This document shows positions 28,591-39,804 of a stretch of DNA of 64,000 bases, piece by piece. Location: the NCBI RefSeq assembly GCF_000002515.2, contig NC_006040.1, positions 248,001-312,000 on the forward strand, in the 5' to 3' direction. Source of the DNA: Kluyveromyces lactis. Lineage: Eukaryota > Ascomycota > Saccharomycetes > Saccharomycetales > Saccharomycetaceae. The notes below the pieces were generated by a model that worked only from the letters and a program-made list of their open reading frames with translations, searched no databases and had not been told where the DNA came from. Within the stretch, counting starts at the first letter, position 1; the number at the start of each line of letters is the position of its first letter. The position numbers and the translations under genes were made by a program.

Positions 28591-30624
28591 TCAAGCAGCT
28601 CTTCTTCTCTTTTGGCCGTTGTTTTTTTCCTCGAAACTGCGATCTGGCTCATGCAGACGTGAATTCCGAAGCTCTTCAATTTGTGAGTCGCCATAATCAG
28701 AAGGTTGTTCGGATTGCCCCGAGCCGCCTGTGTTGGCGAAATAGGAAGGCATGTTCAGCTCTGGGAAAATAGGAGTGTTTCCGTCCTCTCCAGGACCGGG
28801 GTTGAGCTTAGTAATCCAGTCTTGAATCTCTTGGATAGATTCCTCTTGTTTGTCGATATTATTTTGTAAATCTTGGAAAAACGCCGGATCAGGCGAATCA
28901 GAGCTGACGATACTAGGCGTAAGTTCTCTAATTTCTCCGTTACTACCATGGTGCAACGCTGGACGTGAAGTTTGCTGCTGTAACTGATTGCCGAATTGGT
29001 TACTGTATTGGTTTCCATACTGGTTACCGTATTGACTTCCAACTGGACTTCCAACTTGAGTTCCAATAGGGCTCCCCAGTTGGTTCATCATTTGATTTCC
29101 ACCCTGGATTGGATACGAGAATTGTTGTCCTTGTGGTTGTCCTTGTTGTTGTTGTTGTTGTTGTTGCTGCTGTGGTGGAGGTGATTGTCCGACAATCCTA
29201 TTTTGTGGCGACTGCCTTTGATTGAGATTAGACGAAGATGAGCTCGACATAGATCTGTTCTTTAACAATAGCCTTGGTCTTAGTTTGTAATCCTGTAAGG
29301 GGACTTTGCCCTGGTCTGTTGGGGTTAATGGACCGAATACGTTGGCCATTGGGTCGTCAGTTTCGTTATGGTATGCGTTGGGGTTTATATTTCCGGTATT
29401 GTTATGGTTGTTGTTGCTCATGTGGTTCACTTGCATGTCACTGAGTTCATGGATCAAATCAGGTTGGAACCCATTGCCAATGGTCTTTGCAGAGTTTGGT
29501 CCGAAAACACTGGACAAAAACCTTAGGAGTTTTTCTAGAACTTGTTGTTGTGATTGGTGTCTTTCTCTGGCCATCATATTCTCCTTCCATAACATTTCAT
29601 TATCTTTAGTTATCCTCTTCAAATCTTCAGCAATGGCCAGCTGATTGTACTTGACGGTTTCCAACTCATTCAATAGAATGTGAATGTCAACCTCCGCATT
29701 AGTGGTTCCACCAAGGATGTTGGTGTTTGATTTTTGTCTAACAATATTCTCAAGCAAATACTCCTTACCTCTCTTGAAGTTTTCGTTCTCAAATTCCCAT
29801 CTGCTATCATTATTGCTCAACATACTACCGCTCTTCACATCTTGAACTTTGTGCCACCCATACATGTTTAGTTGACGCACGAAACTGGCAAAGTTAGAGT
29901 GTTTGAAATATTTAGGTAAAACCTCTTGAACAAAGCGTTCTCTGTTCGGGACAACAATGGACTCACCGCTAGTAGACCAGTGGATAAATTTCTCATTGCT
30001 CTTGTCATTGACCATACTCCATAACTTGTTTACAAACGCAGGTCTTGCTCTGGTTGTGCTTAGCTTTTTCTTACTGTGATGCTTATCGACGTGAGCCTTC
30101 GCAAGCAACTTCCTCTTGTTCAGAGATAACAGAGGTTGCTGAGACTGTCCCTGTTTATGATATCCATTACTATGGCTTTGGGATTCGCTTGATGGCTGAC
30201 CATGACCGTGTGCATTGTTCAACAAAGGATCCGTGGCATTAGTCAAATCCCCATCACTCAATTTAGCAGCTGAGCTCGTAGAGCTGTTTCCTATACTATA
30301 AACCCCGCCGGCAGAAGCAGGTCTGGTAATCACATGGTCAAGACTAATAGGCTGCTGTAATAAAGGTGTGCCGACCTCGTTTGATGGTTCAGCGGAGACA
30401 ACACCTTCTGGATCAAGGGACGGGTTGACAATATCTTCGATTAATGGCTCATCAACGTTAGAATCATCCTTCAAAGAGTCTGGATTCAGCACATCGACCA
30501 TGCCATACGGTTCTTGGCTACCCGAAATTCCAGTAGCATCTAGTCCCGTACCGTCATGTGGTAACAGAATATTGTTAGGGTTCGAAATCTCATCCATGGT
30601 TTCAACACTGTCGTTATGACCCAT
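28591..30624 (-). CDS. HSF1: Heat-shock transcription factor
   Basis: Hsf1 is the trimeric activator of chaperone genes through nGAAn repeats and is essential in yeasts. The 677 residues match my recollection of K. lactis HSF. Order of parts: an acidic N-terminal activation region; the winged-helix DNA-binding domain at about 193-298 (RPAFVNKLWSMVND, HSNFASFVRQLNMYGWHKV with the recognition helix); a coiled-coil trimerisation domain around 310-385 with leucine heptads; the yeast-specific control heptapeptide RLLLKNR at 451-457 preceded by Pro-Arg; a 10-Gln run; a Gly/Ser/Asn/Gln repeat region; and a C-terminal activation region. It is the next recognised regulator beyond AFT, as in S. cerevisiae YGL071W-YGL073W. 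Confidence 0.98.
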   Translation of the reverse strand: MGHNDSVETMDEISNPNNILLPHDGTGLDATGISGSQEPYGMVDVLNPDSLKDDSNVDEPLIEDIVNPSLDPEGVVSAEPSNEVGTPLLQQPISLDHVITRPASAGGVYSIGNSSTSSAAKLSDGDLTNATDPLLNNAHGHGQPSSESQSHSNGYHKQGQSQQPLLSLNKRKLLAKAHVDKHHSKKKLSTTRARPAFVNKLWSMVNDKSNEKFIHWSTSGESIVVPNRERFVQEVLPKYFKHSNFASFVRQLNMYGWHKVQDVKSGSMLSNNDSRWEFENENFKRGKEYLLENIVRQKSNTNILGGTTNAEVDIHILLNELETVKYNQLAIAEDLKRITKDNEMLWKENMMARERHQSQQQVLEKLLRFLSSVFGPNSAKTIGNGFQPDLIHELSDMQVNHMSNNNHNNTGNINPNAYHNETDDPMANVFGPLTPTDQGKVPLQDYKLRPRLLLKNRSMSSSSSSNLNQRQSPQNRIVGQSPPPQQQQQQQQQQGQPQGQQFSYPIQGGNQMMNQLGSPIGTQVGSPVGSQYGNQYGNQYSNQFGNQLQQQTSRPALHHGSNGEIRELTPSIVSSDSPDPAFFQDLQNNIDKQEESIQEIQDWITKLNPGPGEDGNTPIFPELNMPSYFANTGGSGQSEQPSDYGDSQIEELRNSRLHEPDRSFEEKNNGQKRRRAA
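29143..29172 (-). repeat. CAA/CAG repeat encoding 10 Gln in HSF1
   Basis: Ten consecutive Gln codons, mostly CAA on the coding strand with CAG at one end, lie just after the proline triplet SPPP. The tract is adjacent to GQPQGQ, so it forms part of a low-complexity linker. Confidence 0.9.
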
Positions 30625-31651
30625 AATCTAAAGGCTATTATAGGATAAAATAACACAAGTACAGCTATAACAGTCCTTCGTTCCTCTTAATTGCCTTCAC
30701 TACGGTATTGGGCGATATAACCTCAATATAGCAACTAGTAGTTAAAGTAAATTAAAAGTGGATTGATATTCGTCACTTAGCAGTCTAAAATGTTTTCACA
30801 AGAAGTTAATCACTGAAAACAAAGAAGCAATATCACTCTCAACTGTACGCACTGTGTATATACTAAATCACACTGTCACAGAATCCTCTAATATGTGAAA
30901 GAACGATATGAAGTAAACTTAAAAACTGAATATAGCTCTTCGCTGTTCTGTTACTTCTATTCTTCAACCTATTTTCAATATTGGTATTTTGTACGCGAGA
31001 AGCAGTTCCGACAAATGGCAAGCAAAATATCGTTGAACGAGTCTAAATCTGGTATACTTCTTTATGTGCCGTCCCTTCAGGAAACACTCCCTCCTAAATC
31101 TTTAAGGTTGCCAGGTATCATTATTTGGTTTTCCTCTTTTTCTTTGCACAAAATTCTTTTGAACTGAAAAATAGTAGGAACCTCTTCGTCATATAGTATT
31201 TCCAACATCAACACACCGTACACCACACTAGTATGCATTGCCATGTCAGTGAGAGATGAGACGTTTCACAGCGTTGAAGGTCCATTTACACTGGTTTTAT
31301 GATGACATACGAGCCCTCGAAGGGTTTATGTATTTATAAGATCATACTTTTCTGTTGTTAGGTTTTATTTGTACGGCTTTTCATGGTGTCCGCATTATTT
31401 TAATCGGTGTATACTGGTTGAAAAGATGGCTGACTGGGCAGTAAATTTGATCACCTTGATTGATAAAGAAGGTCTGTCGTTGAAGAAATGGAAAGTGGAA
31501 AAAGCCATTAGAAGTAGAATTTATATCTGTGGACTGCAAGTTATTGTGCAATTGACCAAAGACCTGATAGGACCGTAAATCATACTTGCTGAGTCGTCTA
31601 TATCTCCACCAATAAAGTCACGCTATCTGTGCTAGGTTACTTCAGGTCGAC
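30625..31651. promoter_or_regulatory. Divergent HSF1/DLD1-like promoter region
   Basis: This 1027-bp spacer contains no recognisable gene. Two plus-strand frames (30895-31167 and 31369-31578) have no known relatives. A short hairpin CCCTCGAAGGG occurs near 31314-31324, beside a TATTTATAAG motif close to 31331. Confidence 0.4.
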
Positions 31652-33364
31652 ATGTTCAGAAGCTGCAATAGGATAAACTTTAGGTTTGTATCTAACAGTT
31701 CACAAAATGTTAAAAAGTATAAAGTCAGTACAGGCATCGGCGTTGCCTTAGTCTCTGCCGGGTTTTTGGCAGGCTATGTTGGCAGCTCAATTACAATTGC
31801 ACAGAACGTTCCTCAGTTCTTGTTCCCATCAGGATCCAAGACTTCGTTGCAGGACCTACGTTCACCAGAGTATTTAGACCCCAGGTTCGCTCTGGATAAG
31901 TTCAAGAGTCGTCTTCTCCTGATTGTCCAGGAGCAAGATCTGTCATTTAAAAAGGGCGATCTTGATGATCATTCTTTTAACAATTACACCTTGCATAAAC
32001 CAAAGGATAACGAAAGGCCCTACGTAATAGTGTATCCTCGTGATACAGAGCACATTTCCCAAATTATGAAACTCTGTTATGAGTTTGGCGTTCCAGTGAT
32101 TCCTTTTGCTGGGGGAACTTCCATAGAAGGTCAATTTATCTCCACAAGAAATATTAATTCGGATAAAGAATGTATCTGCGAACATCAGGATACGGTAACG
32201 GTAATGCTTGATTTTAATAAGTATATGAATAAAGTGATTCAAGTGAATGCAGATGATTTGGACTGTATTGTTCAACCTGGAGTTATAGCCAAAGAATTGA
32301 ATGATGAGTATTTGGACAAATTGGGACTTATGTTCGGTCCAGACGGTGCACCGGGATGCGAAATAGGTGGACAAATAGGTACCTCTTGTTCCGGTACCAA
32401 TGCATACAGGTATGGTACAATGAAGGAGAATGTGGTTAATGTGACCGCAGTTATGGCAGACGGTACCATAATCAAGACTAGACAAAGGCCCAAGAAATCA
32501 TCAAATGGTTACAACCTTACGGGACTTTTCATTGGATCAGAGGGTACATTAGGCGTTGTCACTGAAGCCACCGTTAAACTTCACGTGAAACCAATTCATG
32601 AGACAATTTCAATTGTTAGCTTCCAGGACCTCAACCAAGCCACCCAATTGGTACAGTTGCTGACTAAGAAAGGTATTCTTGGCATCAACGCTATAGAGTT
32701 ACTTGATGCGAATATGATGAAAGCTATTAATTTCAGCGGCCAAACATCACGGTCATGGAAGGAACAACCAACGTTACTATTTAAACTCGGTTCACACAAC
32801 AAAGCCATCTTAAATGAGGTCATTAACGACATCAAGAAATTATCACAAGAGACCAATTGTACATCTTGCGAATTTGCAAAGACACCAGAGCAACAAGAAG
32901 AGCTCTGGTCTGCAAGAAAATCTATATTTTGGTCATCTATAGATTACGGAAGGCACTTGTTCGGGCCGGATGTCAAGATTTGGTCTACAGATATTGCTGT
33001 ACCGGTTTCGAAATTATCTACTGTTATTGACGACTCGTTAAAGGAGGTTACAGATGCTGGCTTATATGGCACAGTTGTAGGACATGTAGGTGATGGTAAC
33101 TTTCACTGCCTTGTCATGTACAATATTCAGGATGAACAAAAGGCTTTAGAAGTCATAGACAACATGACCATCAGAGCCATCGCAAACGAAGGAACATGCA
33201 GCGGAGAACACGGAATTGGCACTTCGAAAAGAAAATTCCTAACCATGGAACTAGGACAAGATACTATTTCCGTGATGAGAAGAATTAAGATGGCCCTCGA
33301 CCCAGCACGAATCTTAAACCCTGATAAATTATTTAAGATAGATCCTGCAGATAAAAAGGATTAG
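31652..33364 (+). CDS. Mitochondrial D-lactate dehydrogenase (cytochrome), DLD1-like
   Basis: This FAD flavoenzyme oxidises D-lactate to pyruvate and passes electrons to cytochrome c at the mitochondrial inner membrane. The 570 residues begin with a basic presequence (MFRSCNRINFRFVSNSS) and one hydrophobic segment at about 28-53, as in DLD1. The FAD-binding domain shows PVIPFAGGTSIEGQF and the GxCSGTNAYRYGTMKENVVN stretch. The C-terminal oxidase domain has WSTDIAVPVSKL, GHVGDGNFHCLVMYN and EGTCSGEHGIGTSKR, whose histidines are expected in the active site. Membrane anchoring and sequence fit Dld1 better than Dld2/Dld3. K. lactis is known to have a characterised DLD gene; I cannot tell whether this is that gene or a paralogue, so no symbol is given. 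It separates HSF1 from MPS2, where S. cerevisiae has no DLD gene. Confidence 0.9.
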   Translation: MFRSCNRINFRFVSNSSQNVKKYKVSTGIGVALVSAGFLAGYVGSSITIAQNVPQFLFPSGSKTSLQDLRSPEYLDPRFALDKFKSRLLLIVQEQDLSFKKGDLDDHSFNNYTLHKPKDNERPYVIVYPRDTEHISQIMKLCYEFGVPVIPFAGGTSIEGQFISTRNINSDKECICEHQDTVTVMLDFNKYMNKVIQVNADDLDCIVQPGVIAKELNDEYLDKLGLMFGPDGAPGCEIGGQIGTSCSGTNAYRYGTMKENVVNVTAVMADGTIIKTRQRPKKSSNGYNLTGLFIGSEGTLGVVTEATVKLHVKPIHETISIVSFQDLNQATQLVQLLTKKGILGINAIELLDANMMKAINFSGQTSRSWKEQPTLLFKLGSHNKAILNEVINDIKKLSQETNCTSCEFAKTPEQQEELWSARKSIFWSSIDYGRHLFGPDVKIWSTDIAVPVSKLSTVIDDSLKEVTDAGLYGTVVGHVGDGNFHCLVMYNIQDEQKALEVIDNMTIRAIANEGTCSGEHGIGTSKRKFLTMELGQDTISVMRRIKMALDPARILNPDKLFKIDPADKKD

Positions 33365-33587
33365 AGCTAGGAATGTACCTACCCTGTGCATGTAGTATTT
33401 TCAACTTGTAAATAAACAATTAAAACCACCCAGGTGCAAATACGCATCAAGTGGCATCAAATACTGGAGATGTATCATCTCACTTGCTTTTCTTCAATCT
33501 GATATGTGTCAGGCGAGTTCTCGTGTTCACATCATAAAAAGCGAAAACAAAAACAAACAAAAACGCTTCCCAAAAATTTAAACGCCA

Positions 33588-34556
33588 ATGACCAAACAAA
33601 TCAGTAAGTCAACACAATACAAACCCTCGAAATCAACATTAGTGAGCGCTAAACTTTTTTCCATGAACCGTACGGAGAGCACCAGGTTATTAGATCGTGC
33701 CTGGTCAGTTTTAGAATCAGGTAGCGATGGATATGTGTATGCGAAGGATATCCCGGAGATAATTTCTTTCATTGACAGAGAATTGCCATCGAAGTTGACC
33801 ACCCAATCCAATGACAAGGTGATAGAATCATGGGTCAATAACGATCCAATGAAAACGTTGTCGAAAGAACAGTTTTTAGAGGCTTTTTCGATGCTCGTTG
33901 GAACCTCTTTCGACACAGCGGTGCAAATTGCGATGCAATCTGATATTCTTACACCAACAAGACGCGGGGCATCATTGTTTGGTAGTTATAGAAGATCTTC
34001 CAATGATTTAGAGCAAGTGTTACCAGCTGAACAAATTAAAGCGTTGAAGCGGGAGCTGCAGGAATGGAAGGATAAGTATACCTTTTTGGAACATGAATTC
34101 CAGTTCTTTTTGTCACAAGAGAAGAAAAATCCAGAAGTAATTGATAATACTAAACATGAGTTCATTATAAGCGAGTTGAATAGGAAGTTAAGAGAGCAAG
34201 ATGAAGCGATAGAAGATCTCAAGAGTCAGTTGGACTATGGACTTGTTCCTGAACTTAAAGATAAAACTAACTGGATAAAAGCTTTACAGCGAAAGGCATA
34301 TAATTATCTTTTGCCTAAAATACTCATATGTCTACTATTGTTACTATTATACTACTGCCTCGCAGCAAAAATATTATTCACAAAATCTTCCAGCACAGAT
34401 GATGTTCCCTCGTTTATAAGACAGCAATCATGGTGGGAGAGGAATAAGATTTTGAGTAGGATCCAATGGTATTTTAAAGATAGAATAGAGAATAACGTTG
34501 TCAGAAACTCATCTGAGGTGATACAAAATTACAATTCAGTGTTCGGAATACACTAA
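33588..34556 (+). CDS. MPS2: Spindle pole body duplication protein Mps2/Csm4 family
   Basis: Mps2 is a tail-anchored membrane protein that inserts the duplicating spindle pole body into the nuclear envelope; its WGD partner Csm4 works in meiotic telomere movement. The 322 residues show a coiled-coil region around 145-220, one hydrophobic segment near 245-262 ([20 protein letters not shown]) and a short lumenal tail with [16 protein letters not shown] and terminal SVFGIH, closely matching the Mps2 tail (SWWENSGILSKIVWFF...VFGI). The first ATG at 33588 is reported, but alignment of the yeast N-terminus fits better with the in-frame ATG at 33663 ([15 protein letters not shown]), which would give 297 residues. 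Single copy here; MPS2 and CSM4 are ohnologues in S. cerevisiae. Confidence 0.88.
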
Positions 34557-34704
34557 TAGATATATTGGCTTAATAAGTTTAATATTACAAAATTACATAC
34601 TTAGAACAGTCGACACTCAAAACGAGATAGTATACAGCGCTGTATACCCGCCGATTAAGTTGTGGAAACAAGAACGAAAACATTCTAACAACCAGCGGAT
34701 ATGA

Positions 34705-35448
34705 CTACATGTTGTTCTTGACACACTGGCAGAGCATACGCAACAATTGGTCGACCAAAGAAGAGCTTCCGGATGATTGTTGCTGCTGATGCTGTTGCTG
34801 TTGCGCGTATGGCTGGTATTGTGGTTGTTGTTGGCCTTGGTAAGCCTGCTGCGGTTTACTAGGTTTGTTGGCTTGGGATTGAGAGTACGTGGAAAAATCA
34901 GTAGTATCCCAAGAAACTGGGATTCTTGCACCTGTCAAGTCAATAATAACGACACCAGTATTTTTGGAGTCAACGTGGTCATTCAAATTAGCTTCGTCAC
35001 AAAGTTCTTGAATGGCAGGCTTCAATTTAGCTACCCCATTGGAGGAGTGCAATCCTTTTCCAACGATAACTTGCAATTCACTTTCCCCATTCTTGACCGC
35101 TGCCGCTACCCTTCGTTGAAGAATCCATTTTGCTTCCTTTACATACAACCCATGTAAATCAATTTCATTGGAAGAACTGTCAGCGTTATTGGCAACAAAG
35201 ACGTATTCAGCCGCCTGTAAATTGTAGTCTTCAGCTTCTTTCAGCTTCTTTTTGGCTGCTTCACTTAATTCGTGAGCCTTTGACTTATCACCGGTCTTAA
35301 AACTGCTTTGTGATTGTTGTGATAATTTCTGTCTTTCCTTGTATGCCTGGTCAGCTAAACCTCTTAATCTTTGGTACTCTTTATCAGTGGCATGATTATA
35401 ATCCTTCTCTGTAGAAAGAAGAGCGCCCCTCTCTGCCACGTAGCTCAT
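34705..35448 (-). CDS. Smr-domain protein, YPL199C-like
   Basis: The 247-residue product is the orthologue of S. cerevisiae YPL199C. It has an N-terminal helical DUF1771-type segment (YQRLRGLADQAYKERQKLSQ), then an Smr domain with the hallmark EIDLHGLYVKEA and VIVGKGLHSSNGVAKLKPAI, and a Gln-rich tail (QQQQHQQQQ). Smr domains are found in nucleases and RNA-binding proteins, but the yeast protein has no settled function. The short C-terminal segment LRMLCQCVKNNM is Cys-containing and of unknown use. The start is the ATG at 35448. Its position between MPS2 and RPL7 mirrors CSM4-YPL199C-RPL7B in S. cerevisiae. Confidence 0.9.
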   Translation of the reverse strand: MSYVAERGALLSTEKDYNHATDKEYQRLRGLADQAYKERQKLSQQSQSSFKTGDKSKAHELSEAAKKKLKEAEDYNLQAAEYVFVANNADSSSNEIDLHGLYVKEAKWILQRRVAAAVKNGESELQVIVGKGLHSSNGVAKLKPAIQELCDEANLNDHVDSKNTGVVIIDLTGARIPVSWDTTDFSTYSQSQANKPSKPQQAYQGQQQPQYQPYAQQQQHQQQQSSGSSSLVDQLLRMLCQCVKNNM

Positions 35449-36035
35449 CTTTGGTATTCACCTTACTTCGATGTATCTCTAGCTCTACTGCTGCAGCCAC
35501 ATGTCAAGTTATAATGGTGAGTACTATTTTTTGTTTACAGTTTAGGATTTACATTACATTTCAAATTTGAGATATATATGGTGATAATGGATAGAGGGAA
35601 AACGTTACGTACAGCTGCACTCAGCACGTATATCGACTTTGCACTCACAATAAGACACAAGTTGAAGCAAGCACAAATATCGCGACAATTAGAGGTTTAC
35701 TGCCGAATGCTCCTTCGAGCCCTAATTTTGTTCAAACCTTATTCTCATATTATTTCACAACTCATCGGTTTTTCTTTTTCACTTTTTCTTCGAGCCAAAA
35801 TTTTTGTAGTTTAAAAAGAGAGAGAGATATTTATTACAAACATTTAGCTTCTACACACTATTGATGACACTTTGGTCGAGTCTGCAGAAGTCTTTACCCC
35901 CTAAACACCAACACATGGCGATCGCGAAAGTGTCACATCAGTATTTGCTTCTCGTTAAGGTTAACGAGTAGTTGTTGCACGATGTGTATTTTTGTTCCTC
36001 TTAGTACATCTTACATTCTCTGGTACAGAAATCTG
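35449..36035. promoter_or_regulatory. Promoter region between the Smr gene and the snoRNA
   Basis: This 587-bp region upstream of the Smr gene and of the snoRNA contains a perfect palindrome-like inverted repeat CTCGTTAA-GG-TTAACGAG at 35951-35968, about 70 bp upstream of the snoRNA. Such a position would suit a snoRNA promoter element, but the sequence matches no site I know. A plus-strand frame at 35578-35814 is not convincing. Confidence 0.4.
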
Positions 36036-36135
36036 GGTTCTATAGTGATGACAAATGTCATGAACATTTTATGTGGCTAGCTACGGCAATGATGTCTACA
36101 AATTAACACCATCTTTCGGGACTGATTTTAGAACC
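36036..36135 (+). ncRNA. SNR39B: C/D box snoRNA, snR39B type (predicted guide for 25S Gm805)
   Basis: A terminal stem GGTTCTA (36036-36042) pairs perfectly with TAGAACC (36129-36135) and encloses box C GTGATGA (36045-36051) and box D CTGA (36122-36125). An internal C'-like AATGATG sits at 36088-36094. Upstream of box D, CACCATCTTTCGGG (36107-36120) is complementary to the 25S rRNA segment CCCGAAAGATGGTG. Counting five nucleotides upstream from box D lands on the C opposite G805 in S. cerevisiae numbering, the site assigned to snR39B. In S. cerevisiae SNR39B also lies close to RPL7A as I recall, so position agrees. A T-run follows the 3' stem. The rRNA sequence and numbering are from memory. 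Confidence 0.88.
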
Positions 36136-36515
36136 TTTTTCACCAGAAGTCTTGCCTTAACCTATGTATCTTGTCTCATTTTACTTCAATTAATGTCAGA
36201 TACTAAGAACGGCCTTGTTGCCTTAATGTCTGAGGGGCTGGCTCGGCCTTCTCATGGGACTGTCCGCATCCATAAACAGATCAACACCCATACACCCACA
36301 TAAACAGAATTTTAACTATTTCCTAATTGAGGAATTATTGTCTATATTTCAACACGCCGGCTCCCACTCACAAAAAAGTGGAAATATTTCAGATCATCTC
36401 ATGTAAGTATAAAAGAATGAAGTTTAGATGTTATGCTTAGAGTCTCGAAGAACAGCTTAATTCATCTTGAGATATCAGAAGTTGTAACAAATCAACCCAA
36501 CGATCATCAATAACA
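36136..36515 (+). promoter_or_regulatory. RPL7 promoter with Rap1-type sites and TATA box
   Basis: The 380 bp between the snoRNA and RPL7 hold a strong Rap1 match ACACCCATACACC at 36284-36296, with a second overlapping ACACCCACATA reaching 36302, typical of ribosomal protein genes, and TATAAAAG at 36408-36415, about 100 bp before the ATG. A plus-strand frame ending at 36303 overlaps the snoRNA and is not considered coding. Confidence 0.65.
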
Positions 36516-38345
<1,830 letters not shown>

Positions 38346-39804
38346 TTCTGAGAAATTAATATTTTGTCTTGTACAATACTTTTTTTCTTCATCATATTAT
38401 AAAATCGGAACTATCAAATCAAAAACACTAATCAATTAATTTGGTCTGATCTGGTGTGACTTGATCCTTTTACTTTTTTTTTAAGGCTACTTTGGCGGAA
38501 AGATTACCTTAACTCATCATATAGATGGATTATATCAATGTATATAAGTCCACGTATAATGAATATTTCCTGTCAAATTCAAACCGATCTCGCAAACCAT
38601 CCCAAATTACCGTTTTCACTTCTCTTCACAACAGGCTGTGAACCTCTTCATCTATGTAATATACACAACTCTCAGTAAGTAAATAAACTAAAAACGAATT
38701 AACCTAATCACGTGATACAGCTTATGAACAAAGGAATGGGCGAATTACCTTGATTCCACCTACAACCGCAGGGATCTTCCATGATCATCTCTAGCTCTTC
38801 AAATCGCCATAGACACAGAATAGCTAAACCAAGTGGCTGATCTCAGCAAGTAGTCTGGGGTGTTAGTCAACCGTCTTTGGAAATACGCCTCTTGGTAATT
38901 TCACGATCGGTATTTACATCTTATTCCCTGCACGGCAGAATGCCAACTTTACACTATGTACGATTAAAAAGCTTGTACCCAAGTATTTTCGACGGAAATA
39001 CGATTTCTGTTATTATAAGAGTCATCAGCGCATAGAACACACATCAGCCGGAATTAGAGATGCTACGTGCATGTGGTTGGGTATATACGTGCGAACGGCG
39101 GGAATAACTACGCCAGTATGTCCGTTTCCCATGGAAAAGTTAAAAGCAGTTAGATTCATCGAAAACGCAATAGAGGCTACTAATGCCCCTCGCTATTGCC
39201 AAACGACCTTAATGGTCAAACATTAGGTTAGGGTTCCAGTTATTCTTTCTGCCTGTTATTGTTCAAATTGACAAATCACAGGGAGCTTGTTTAGCACATT
39301 TGTATTTCCATTCCTTTTGCTCAGGTGTCACCTTCGAGCAAATTCCTGTATTACTAAGTAAATATATGTAATAATAATGTATTACGAAAGAGAAAAAAAG
39401 AAACCGGATGGAAAGGATGGATTTTTTTTAGCAGCCATTCCATCGCTTGAAAGCAGCTGTCCCTACAGAAATTACTAAGCTCACAATTGCAATCCTAATT
39501 CTTGACTATTGATTTGAAATAGCCTCGTCCCCTCCTGTAATTTCGGCACAATTCCCATCCCTAAGACGGTTTCCATCGATTTGAAATATTCACCTTTTAT
39601 TATTGTTCCTTAGAGATGTTTTCGATGCCGGAAAAAATTAATAAACACGCCAACAAACTTTATCTGATGTAGCTTTGCTAAGTAATTGTAACAAAGTTCA
39701 ATACTGTTTATGGTTATCATTAGTTTAAGTTTAGGTTTAAGTTTACTATAGATAAGCAAAGGACAAGGTTTCAAGTGTCTGCTGAGCTTAGTATTATTTT
39801 CAAT
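38346..39804. promoter_or_regulatory. RPL7 3' region and promoter of the PDR12-like gene
   Basis: This is the longest gene-free stretch (1459 bp). It holds a palindromic Cbf1-type ATCACGTGAT at 38707-38716 and a CGG-N23-CCG arrangement (CGG 39096-39098, CCG 39122-39124) about 680 bp before the ATG, the spacing reported for the War1 weak-acid response element. There is no clear Pdr1 element and no RNA gene. Confidence 0.4.

Noticed and set aside
31369-31578. 69-residue plus-strand frame before the DLD1-like gene
   Set aside because: The segment from its internal Met (MADWAVNLITLIDKEG) looks protein-like, but it matches nothing known, is short, and lies in a promoter region.
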